Shown here: one piece after another, positions 23,378-31,914 of the stretch
Numbering within the stretch: the stretch's first letter is position 1
Layout of the letters: every line of letters begins with the position of its first letter
Assembly: GCA_029216955.1 (NCBI GenBank)
Contig: JANAVB010002199.1
Location: 17,866,053 to 17,930,052 of the forward strand
DNA: 64,000 bases
Direction: 5' to 3'
Source of the DNA: Iris pallida
Taxonomy: Eukaryota; Streptophyta; Magnoliopsida; Asparagales; Iridaceae
Made by a program: the position numbers and the translations under genes
The notes under the pieces: model-generated
What the model was told of the DNA's origin: nothing
The model's input: the letters and a program-made list of their open reading frames with translations, nothing else
Databases searched by the model: none

Positions 23378-25579
23378 TGTTTGCCATTAAAATTGTTTTG
23401 ATTGAAATCTTAATACAAACAGAACAGTGATACAATATAGGACTTAGATGTAGTCCTAGGAGTACACTTTTGTTTAAGCTGGGTCCTTAGTGCCAATGGA
23501 GCGAGTGGTAATGCGTTGACTCTGTTGACCGGCTGACGACGGTTATCGGTTCTCTGAAGGTGTTGATTGCTCTGGGTGCTGGAGCTTGCTGAGAGGAGGA
23601 AGACGTTGAGTGTCTAGAACTGCCTCTCGGTGATTCTCTGTTGTAGATTCTTGTGTGTTCTGAGTCTCTGTGTGTGTGTGAAGGAGATGATCCTTCTATT
23701 TATAGTTTTGCAGACTGGCTGCTCATGCGCGCATGCAGGATGCGCCGGTGTGGGGACGCCACGTGGAGGTTGCTGATGGAGGCACACGGATGCTGCGTCC
23801 TGATCGAGGGGGAGAACTCTTCATACTGCTGTTGTGAGCCGGCACGTAGCAGAGAGAAGATCTTTCCGTTGCTGAAATCTTGGATGAGTTGAGTCAAAAG
23901 ACACGTGTCGTCGACTCATGGTTCGAAGATCTCGGATTTGGTGGAGAGAAGTGATCTGGTGAGCTGCACCTTGGATTGGGCGCAGGAGGAGGCTGCGGCT
24001 CATAACCTTTAGGAGTTACAAACCATTTGGGGCGCATGGCTTTTGAGGCGCATACAGGCGACTTTCCTTCTGTCTTTCGGGATCAGAGAGCAGTCTGAGG
24101 CGCATGGCTTTTGAGGCGCATACTGATTTGGACGCATGGCCGTAGAGGCGCATGCTGATGGTGGAGTGGCCACGTGACAGTAGCCGTCGAAATAAAGTCA
24201 TGATGATGCTGACGTTGCCGACGCTTCATTTTCTGAATAAAGCTGTCAACTGTTCAGACTTTGGGAGGCGTGCTGCCAACTCTGTCAGTTCAGCATTTAA
24301 TGTTGGTGACGTTCGATGGACAGCTGAGTGGGCACGTCGGTTGGCGTTCCACTCGGTATGGAGATGTGTGAGGGCGCACCCTCTGTAATGCGTCGAGTAC
24401 TGTAGGGCGCGTCTGTGTGATGCGCCTGATGCCGAAGGGAGCGTCCGTGTGATGCGCTGTCTGGCTGGCACATCGGACATGTCTTTTAATGATGCGGCTG
24501 TCTCGCTCTTCGAGTGCCATAAATAGCCGTTTGGCTGAATTCGAGGCGTCCGGTTCATCCATTTAATGTAAATTCATTGCACGGAATTCGGAGGGCCATC
24601 CACTTGGCGCATGGGTTTGATTTGCCCCGCCTATAAATAGTGGCATGGAGAGAGGGTTTGCTTCTCATTCCCTCACGTTCTTCCAACATGAACTTGAACA
24701 TGCGGGTGCATTCTGTTGACGAAGTGCTCCCGAGGGTGAAGATGAGATGTTGTGTTGTCTTCGATGCTCTTGAAGGTGACTGTTACATCCAAAAGACGGA
24801 GTCGAGGGCTTCTGAGGCAGGCGGAAGGTGCCTGTTGCATCCAAAGATGGGGATGCTCGAGCCTTGTCTCCGTTATTCCGGAAGAGCCGTAGATCGGAAT
24901 GGCGGTGCTAGGCTCTCTCTTCCTTCAAAGTGGGTGTCGCCCACTTTGATTGTGTTGAAAGCTGCTCCTTTAGTCGCGGTTTCGATCACGGTCTTCCTTC
25001 GGCTTTGGAGGCTCTTTCGAAGCCTCCCCTGGCCACAGCATTTGCGGTGCTCTTCTCTTCCTTGGTTCCAGCTAGAGGGTTAAATGCTTTATGTCGAAGC
25101 ATTTATCAGACGAGCCTGGTTGGAAGAGCGACGCATAACTGGGCTCTGCTCGGCCAGGTGAGCCTGGCTGGAAGAATTTGGCTGAAGGGATGCACATAGC
25201 TGGACTGTTGAAGGGACACAACTGAGCTGGATGTACATGACTGAGCTGCTGAAGATATGGTGGGATGCGCCTGGTTGGAGGCGCATGATGTCTGCTGCGC
25301 CTGACTGACAGCGCATGGTGACTGGCAGCGCATGATGACTGCTGCGCCTAACTGGAGGCGCATGGTGGCCGCTGGCTGTAGACTTAGGATCTTTCCTTTG
25401 TAGAAATTCTCCTTTGTACAACCTTTTCTAGACATGTAATAGACTTTTATATATAAATGAAAAGTCCTTCTTCAGATGTCCATGGTTATTGACTTTGCTG
25501 TGAAGTGTTCTGTGTGAGTCTTGGCGCATGTAGTGTCTGGCGCATGGGCTTTCTGGTTGTGAAATTCCATGCTTCTACA
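23378..25579 (-). mobile_element. Tat element 3' LTR
   Basis: 2202 bp, minus strand TGTAGAAGC... to ...GGCAAACA. The sense TATA box (minus strand CTATAAATAG) is at 23696-23705. A second TATA box on the plus strand lies at 24631-24640. The middle is rich in GGCGCAT/ATGCGCC motifs. A 147-codon plus-strand frame starting at 24640 recurs in the other LTR, but no protein family was recognised. Confidence 0.9.
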
Positions 25580-25593
25580 AGACCCCCTTCAAA
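25580..25593 (-). promoter_or_regulatory. Polypurine tract of the Tat element
   Basis: The minus strand reads TTTGAAGGGGGTCT directly before the LTR start TGTAGAAGC. This is the expected primer site for plus-strand DNA synthesis. Confidence 0.85.
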
Positions 25594-25831
25594 GTTTTCA
25601 AAACTTTTGAATAAGTTTTGGAATACTTTGAATAAGAAGGATGGAGGTCAGGGCGCATAATTTCTGGGCGCATGCCTGTTCGGCGCATGCTCTTCTCAGT
25701 TAATGATGATGGTGCCTCGGTAACCGAAAAGATTAATGATGATCTTTTGGTTTTATTTACTGCTATCCCTGCACAGAACCCGAGGCGACGGCTGAGATCA
25801 CACGTCATCTGTTCACGCGTGCGACCAAGCC

Positions 25832-25841
25832 CTATAAATAG
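25832..25841 (+). promoter_or_regulatory. TATA box of the antisense gene
   Basis: CTATAAATAG lies 101 bp upstream of the antisense ATG (25933). A C/T-rich leader (TTCTTCTTCTCTG) begins about 25 bp downstream. It lies in the internal region, outside the LTR, so the antisense gene seems to have its own promoter. Confidence 0.65.
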
Positions 25842-25932
25842 GTAAGAGTTGGAGAGAGAAAGGGTTCTTCTTCTCTGTGCCTCTGCATTAGAGTTTCTTC
25901 TTCAAAACCCTAACTTCTCCTTCCTCGAGAGA

Positions 25933-26053
25933 ATGGCTCCCAAGACTCCTCGCGGTGCTGCCGACAAGGGAAAGGAGAAAGCGAAGGAGTCCGCGGAAGT
26001 TGCGGCGGGTGTCGTTCCCCGTCGGCCTGTCGAAGTTCGGCCGGAGGTGGTTG
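25933..26053 (+). CDS. Tat antisense gene, exon 1
   Basis: The first ATG after the TATA box opens a short lysine/alanine-rich stretch (MAPKTPRGAADKGKEK) of 40 codons plus one base. It ends at TTG|GTAAGT, a consensus plant splice donor. Phase 1 here matches exon 2, whose first two bases complete a valine codon and continue in frame into SMAIPLLSE. Confidence 0.65.
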
Positions 26054-26315
26054 GTAAGTCTCATTGTCCGTACGCCAACGCACATAGGCCTTGAGTCTTT
26101 AATGATGTGCCGCGGTCTTTGCCCGCCGACGCGCATGGGTTTAAATCCTGGTGATGCGCCGAGGCTATACTGCTGACGCGCATGGGTTCAAACCCTGATG
26201 ATGCGCCGAGGCCATACTGCTGACGCGCATGGGCTCAAACCCTGATGATGCGCCGCAGTTTTCTCCTTTAGACACATTGTGTGTTCTCTTCTGACTTTTT
26301 CTGATCTTTTACTAG
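26054..26315 (+). other. Antisense gene intron 1, made of 47-bp repeats
   Basis: GTAAGT...CTTTTACTAG, 262 nt. Most of it is about 3.7 copies of a 47-bp unit (clear copies start at 26128, 26175 and 26222; a decayed one lies before). Each unit has GCGCAT near its start and ATGCGC near its end, with a GGGTTCAAACCC-type palindrome between, so each can fold as a hairpin. Confidence 0.7.
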
Positions 26316-28611
26316 TGTCGATGGCAATCCCGCTTTTGAGTGAAGTTTTCTTGGAGGCTGCCTTCAACCAAATGGGAGTAGAGCATAACGAGAAAGTGAT
26401 AAACCCTGCTCAAGATGCTCTTATGCTGGATCAGCCTCCTGAGAGAATGACCCTAATCCGTGAACAGCAGTATTGGTTCCTCAAACGGATGATGGAGCGT
26501 GGAGTCATTAAACCTTCCACATCTGATAAAGTGACCTTCCTGAAGCCTGAGTTCCTGTTTGGAGACCGTCTCACTTCTACTGATTCGTCAGTACTGAAGG
26601 TCAAGGAGGACTGGTTCTTTACTGCGAATGGAGTGCATATGACTGTTAAGCAACTTGAACGTCAGTGGCCTTTAACGTCCTTCTGTCGCCTTGTTTCCCA
26701 GAGGAGGATGTCTTGGGAGCTTACCCCTTCTCAGGGGGGAGCGGTGACTGGTGTCATCCAAATTGATTCTACTTCCGACCAAAGGGATGCTTTGACCGTT
26801 GTACGGTCTGGGTCTTCTTACACTTGGCGGACTTTACGTCCTGGGAGCCTCTACAGTGATGTACCCATTGATACGTTTGCTTATAGTGCTTCGACTTTTA
26901 CATATCGTATGTTTTTGATGGAACGTTCCTACCCGACAGGAGAGTTTCGGGTGGAGGGTTGGTGCCATTACGTCTCCAAATGGGATAAACTGACGCTCTG
27001 GATCTTGTCGCGGTTTCGGACTGAGCTCCGAGAGATCGGGTTGACTGCCGCGATTCGTGCTACCCAGGCGGGTGTTGACCTTAATAGGCACATGTTCCTC
27101 GCACTCCTGGAGATGTTTGATATCCATACCGGGACCTTCTTTACTCCGGTAGGGGAATTAGGGTTCGCACTTCATGAGATGTATGAGGTGTCTAAACTCC
27201 CTTGGGGGTCGGAGCCCTATGAAGAGTACTTTCCAACCAATGAGGAACTTCAGGTCCTGGGGGACAGAGCTGATGAGATGACGGCCGTCTTCAAGGAAGT
27301 GGCGAGTCATCATTACTATGTGCAGAGAAGGGATAAAAGCGGGTCGCAGCCCCATGTGACCGCTTGGAGAGATTATGTCTTTAGACAAGACAAAGAGGAT
27401 TCTTCGAAGTTTTCTACTCCGCCGGCGCTCTCTCGTAGCGAGGTGCTGTCCGAAATGAGCACGTTAGGGGAGAAGAATCCCCGAGGAAATGAAGACCAGC
27501 AGTCAGATGCACGCTCCTACAGCTGCTTCTGGCACCTTGCTTATCCAATGTCATCCAAGGCGGTTTTGGTCGCCTATCTGATGATATGGCTCCGGGATTG
27601 CGTGTTCGCAGGTGGATCCGGTGCCGTCGAGAGGGTTACTCGAAACTTAATCCTGCCAGCCGTAAAATTGGTCTTCGGCCGGCGCTTGGCTCTCCTCTCC
27701 GCAATGGTATGTAACCTGCAGCGAGGTTTGCGAGAGTTTGCTGGAAATGTGATTCATGATAGAGGCAGAAAAAATAACTTCCCGCGCGCCGAATTGCCGT
27801 TTCACTATTTGATGGGATGGCTGATTCTGCATCATCCCAGTGTGATGAGCCCAGGCTCGAAAGGAGATTATAAGGCTGGAGATGCATTCCTTCGTCGTTT
27901 CCATCGGAGGAGCTGGTCGTATACCGGTGTCCCGGTTTGTAGAAAGGTTTTATCCCGTCTTCAGGGTTGGGAGATCACCAAAGTTGGTCCCATCTATTTG
28001 GATTTTGAGGCCAACGAGGATTTAAGGGACCTGGGCAAAGGTACCACCACTCTGCCTCAATGGGGGATTCCGCTGGTTGCAAAGTATCCGACCGTCCCAT
28101 CTGGTGTACCGGAACAGGAATCAGTGCTACCTGGAACCATACTTGCCGAGCCGCTTTGCGCGGCAATTTGTTTATGCTCAGATGATGTTGGATAACCCCA
28201 GCAATACCCTGGGGTATGTTGGAAGTTTGTTGGATGGTGCACGAGCTTGGCATTACTATAATGTCGGATGTACCGGAGTTCGTTTTACGTTGCCCGTCCC
28301 CGATCCGCGGCCGCCCATTCTTTACTCGGCCGCCAAATTTTACTGTTATGGCTGCCCCGCCCTCCGGATATGACAGGAAGACCAGCCTTATCGCAGGCAC
28401 CCAGTTAGCAGCGACTGGGGATACGCCAGTGAAGGCCCGGCCGCATCGTCCGTCAGGGGTGGGTCAACGGAGTGCCCCCTCCGCATCACAAGCAGAACCC
28501 TCGGGCGATCGATCGAAACGATGTGCAGATACAGGGGCTGAATCTCTTGTGTCGAAGAAGCAGAAGAAGGCATCGTTACCGACGGTGTCATCGGATTCGG
28601 CGTCCGAAGAG
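26316..28611 (+). pseudogene. Tat antisense gene, exon 2: plant-mobile-domain-like protein
   Basis: A long open frame (to 28195) whose middle resembles plant mobile domain / 'putative plant transposon' proteins: FFTPVGELGFALHEMYEVSK, then HLAYPMSSKAVLVAYLMIWL and later FGRRLALLSAMVCNLQRGL. Such proteins are encoded antisense in Tat-lineage elements (known from Retand and Grande). Their biochemical role is unknown. The natural continuation (PSRFARQFVYAQ) is in another frame, so one frameshift lies near 28125-28150. A second, between about 28290 and 28370, leads to a KKQKK basic stretch ending at a phase-0 donor, GAAGAG|GTAAGG. The two shifts disable this copy unless unrecognised splicing removes them. 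Confidence 0.65.
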
Positions 28612-28676
28612 GTAAGGACATCCTACTAAACCTGATTTTGGTTCCGCCACTTATGAGGCCCCATCTTCTTTTGTAG
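28612..28676 (+). other. Antisense gene intron 2
   Basis: 65 nt, GTAAGG...TTTTGTAG. CTACTAAACC near the middle resembles the branch-site consensus. It joins codon GAG to GAG at phase 0. Both flanking frames are open across the junction. Confidence 0.7.
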
Positions 28677-30290
28677 GAGCCGCTAAACAGAAAACCTCGT
28701 ACCCCAAAGTCGGGTGGGAGTAGGCGAGAAGAGATGGCGAGCTCGCCTGGAGTGCGTATCCCGCCGACAATGATGTCTCTCATGGAGGAAGATTCGGAGG
28801 ATACTGTCATCGAGGAGGTTCCGGTATCCCCGGGTTATGTCAGGAGGGAACCTGAGGGTGCAGCAGCTTCCGAGGTGACGAAGGCCACAGCGGAGGCTTC
28901 ACATATCGAAGGTTTAGCAAGTGCGCAGCTTCCTGGTGATGAAGAGGAATGGAGTTCATCATCTTCCGATGACATCGCTCCGGAGCTGCAGGAGTCTGTT
29001 GCGGGGACAGCAAAAGTAGTGAGGATAGAGGAGAGGGTTGATTCCCCTCCTGGTCATGATGAAGGGAGGTCGGCTGAATCATTGCCAAATCCTTCCTTGG
29101 CTTCAACCATGGACATAGAGATGGCTACCGATCAGGCGGTAGCGACAGATTCTGTCCCTGTAGAGGGACTTGAGAAGAATGAGACCCTTCTGCCGGTCTT
29201 GTCTCCTGGGGCTGGCCAGGAGATAAATGTTGATCTTCCCGTTTTGCCGGGGGAGGTAGCTAATGCTGATAGAACGTCGGGGGTAGAAGAGGTGGCCGTT
29301 GACGTCGGTGATTTCTCCGGGCTTGAGAAGGGTAAGGGTGTGGAACCCTCTGTTGCTTCTTCTACTTGGGGTACTATCACGATGCATGTGCCGGCTCCTT
29401 CCGTTCCTTCGGCTCCTCGGGCTAGCAGTCTGGGCCCTGTTGATGAAGAGCCTATTGCTGCCGAGGTTGAAACCTCTCAGATCGAGGTTGGCAGATCTTC
29501 CTCCGGTCCACAAATTGTAGTAGCTCCCCCAACTCCTGCTATGACGCCGCAGGTGCTGGCGGATGCCGACGAGTATGTGAAGTTCCTCGTCGAGGGAGTG
29601 TACAAAATGCTGGAGAAAGGTGTATCTGCAGTGATGGATGCCAAGGGGAGCTTTGCGACAGCAAAAGCTTTGGCAATGCCTTGTATCGAGCTGATCCGCG
29701 TTCACCAAGGCCATGATCATATGGCCGAAATTCTGGAGGTTTCGGTGATTGAGCTGGACGAGCGGCTCGCGGAACTGCAGCGCATCCAACGAAATGACCT
29801 CTCTGTCTTGATAGATGCAGAGATAGGGAAGTTGATGGCTGAAATCGAGGCTTCCCATCAAGCCGATGTGAGCAGTTGGGAGCGTGAAGTGGCTGGGACT
29901 GAGGCTGCGACGGAGCAGTTGTCTCAATCTATGGAGAAGACGACGGAGAAGCGGGCTGCGGTGGACGCTAACATCGTAGAGGTTGATGCTCAGATGCGCC
30001 GTCTTGAAGACCAGCGGGCCCAACTTCAACTAGAAGCTGATCGTGTCCTGGCTGAACACGTGGCATTCAAGCAGAAGGAAGCGACTCTTACTCAGCGGAC
30101 CCTTGCTTTGGCTCAGCAGCGACGACAGCTTGATGAGAAGTATGAGAGTAAAACTTCTGCTGAGGCTGTCGGATTAATGCGTCAAGAAGCCGAGCTGCGA
30201 GTCCAGGCGACTGTGGAAACTCGCACTGCCGACCTGAGACGTCGAGTCAGAGAGCTCTCATCCCACCCTGGAGAGGATCGGGGACTGTAG
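28677..30290 (+). CDS. Tat antisense gene, exon 3: acidic and coiled-coil region
   Basis: An open frame running from the acceptor through an ATG at 28734 to TAG at 30288-30290. The first 250 residues are acidic and low-complexity (EEEWSSSSSDD). The rest is charged and heptad-like, rich in A, E, Q, L and R (for example QMRRLEDQRAQLQLEADRVL), predicting a long coiled coil. No enzyme motif is visible. A role in oligomerisation or in binding other proteins is plausible but only inferred. An AAATAAA poly(A)-like signal lies about 70 bp downstream. Confidence 0.6.
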   Translation, partial: EPLNRKPRTPKSGGSRREEMASSPGVRIPPTMMSLMEEDSEDTVIEEVPVSPGYVRREPEGAAASEVTKATAEASHIEGLASAQLPGDEEEWSSSSSDDIAPELQESVAGTAKVVRIEERVDSPPGHDEGRSAESLPNPSLASTMDIEMATDQAVATDSVPVEGLEKNETLLPVLSPGAGQEINVDLPVLPGEVANADRTSGVEEVAVDVGDFSGLEKGKGVEPSVASSTWGTITMHVPAPSVPSAPRASSLGPVDEEPIAAEVETSQIEVGRSSSGPQIVVAPPTPAMTPQVLADADEYVKFLVEGVYKMLEKGVSAVMDAKGSFATAKALAMPCIELIRVHQGHDHMAEILEVSVIELDERLAELQRIQRNDLSVLIDAEIGKLMAEIEASHQADVSSWEREVAGTEAATEQLSQSMEKTTEKRAAVDANIVEVDAQMRRLEDQRAQLQLEADRVLAEHVAFKQKEATLTQRTLALAQQRRQLDEKYESKTSAEAVGLMRQEAELRVQATVETRTADLRRRVRELSSHPGEDRGL

Positions 30291-30497
30291 CTTCTCTTCT
30301 TTTTATGTGTTTTTGCAACTCTTGCTGGGGAAATAGCGTATTTCTGTACTCCCTTTTTTTTTTAAATAAAAAAATACACTATCTCTTTTTTGTGATGTGT
30401 TCATTTTTGATCTCATAAACTTGATGATTTATGTGGACCTATTATCTTTTGTGCACCTTGGTTTTTAGGTACAGATAATAAGTTTGAAGGAACCAAC
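30291..30497 (+). terminator. Antisense gene 3' region with poly(A)-like signal
   Basis: A T-rich stretch then TTTAAATAAAAAAATACAC (about 30361-30380), containing AATAAA, follows the stop codon. It would serve as a polyadenylation signal for the antisense transcript. Confidence 0.4.
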
Positions 30498-30810
30498 ATG
30501 TTTGCTCAGAGGTAATGTGGACATGGCAATCATTAGGTTCAAATGATAGAATCTTCCTACTCAGAGGTATTTATGGACGTGGTAGGAATGATCCTGGGGG
30601 ATACGCTGAACAACTCAGAGGTAATGTGGACGTGAAAGTTCTGCGATCAATGTACGACAACACAGGAGTTGTTTGTACGGGATGTTTACTCAGAGGTAAT
30701 GTGGACGTGGTAAACATGAAGGATAGCGTAAGCTTACGAAATGTAAGATTCCGCTTTGTAGGATGTAGAGAGACAACTCAGAGGTAATGTGGACGTGGTT
30801 ATCTTTCTAC
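30498..30810. repeat. Array of five hairpins with constant loop and variable stems
   Basis: A near-constant 20-nt core, TCAGAGGTAATGTGGACGTG, occurs at 30506, 30561 (variant), 30615, 30690 and 30778. Each is flanked by a different pair of complementary arms. Copy 1: ATGTTTGC/GCAATCAT (7 of 8). Copy 2: TTCCTAC/GTAGGAA (7 of 7, plus 3 after a bulge). Copy 3: GAAC/GTTC and CGC/GCG around a T-T mismatch. Copy 4: ATGTTTAC/GTAAACAT (8 of 8). Copy 5: a 13-bp stem, 30765-30777 with 30798-30810, 11 Watson-Crick plus one G-U. The array lies between the convergent 3' ends of the antisense gene and integrase. Function unknown. Confidence 0.75.
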
Positions 30811-30897
30811 GGAAGGATGCCACGGAACAGCTGGGTTCCGGAAGCGTTTGATTTTGTAAAAAGAGGTTGTTTAGGGAAATACATGTCTTGGAGGATG

Positions 30898-31914
30898 TCA
30901 AGAATAGTACTTCTTTAGGAACTTGCCGTTGATGGGCATCATGAACAAGTCCCCATTGGGTTTGGCGAGGCGGTAAGCACCGTTTGAGTATACCGTCTCA
31001 ATGATGAAGGGTCCTTCCCATTTGGTCTCGAACTTTCCTGGTGTCTTGTGAGTTAACACCATTGGCCTTCTGACTGCTAAAACCAGGTCGCCAACTCGGA
31101 AAGTTCTTTGCTTGACCTTCTTGTTGAAAGCCTGTGATATACGGGCTTGGTAAAGTTCGATGCGTTGTTGAGCTAGGAGACGCTTTTCGTCAAGTGCCTC
31201 CAGTTCCCGCAGACGACGATGTTGATTGTCTTCTTCTGTGAGATCGTTTGTGATTGCCACGCGGAGCGAAGGTATCTGTATCTCGAGAGGCAGTACTGCT
31301 TCGCTCCCGTAGACCAGGGAGAATGGAGTGTTGCCTGTTGGGGTCCGTACCGTTGTGCGGTAGGCCCAAAGGCATTTGCCAAGCTTTTCGTCCCAGTCGC
31401 GTTTGTTGGATGACACGACCTTTTTGAGTAGCCTGACGATAGTTTTGTTGAACGCCTCGGCCAATCCGTTTGCTGCCGGATTGTAGGCGGTTGAGGCCAC
31501 ATTTTGAATGCGATTCTTGTCACAGAACCTGCTAAAAATATGGCTGATGAACTGGGGACCATTGTCATGAATGATTCGCCTGGGTACTCCGAAACGATAA
31601 ATGACATGGTGTTTGATAAAGCTGACCACCCTGGAGCTTTTTACTTCCGCTAGTGGGACTGCTTCCGCCCATTTGGAGAAGTAATCGGTGATGGCCAGGA
31701 TGAAACGATGTCCTCTTGATGAAGGAGGGGTGATTGGTCCTACAATGTCTATGCCCCAGGCTTCGAATGGCCAGGAGGCGACTGTAGGATGTAGAGGTTC
31801 AGACGGTGTATGTATGAAGTCTGCATGAAGTTGGCATGCATAGCACTTCTTAGCATATTCTACTGCGTCGGCGACCATGGTTGGCCAGTAGTAGCCCATA
31901 CGTCGCAGTCGATC
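30898..31914 (-). pseudogene. Tat element integrase
   Basis: This continues pol in the same frame after a TAA at 31915-31917. It holds the end of the zinc-binding region (CYACQLHAD, the second half of HHCC). The DDE core has Asp in WGIDIVGPI, Asp in IIHDNGPQF and Glu in NGLAEAFNKTI. The C-terminal domain has FRVGDLVLAVRR and GPFIIETVYSNGAYRL. No chromodomain is present, as expected for Tat. It inserts the element cDNA into host DNA. The stop codon splits the zinc domain from the core, so this copy should not make complete integrase without readthrough. Confidence 0.88.

Noticed and set aside
24640..25083. 147-codon plus-strand frame present in both Tat LTRs, just after the antisense TATA box
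   Set aside because: No recognisable domain, and LTR identity explains its conservation. Kept only as a remark about the antisense promoter.
30498..30810. CRISPR-like array reading of the five repeats
   Set aside because: This is plant retrotransposon DNA, spacing is irregular, there are no cas genes, and the flanks pair with each other instead of being independent spacers.
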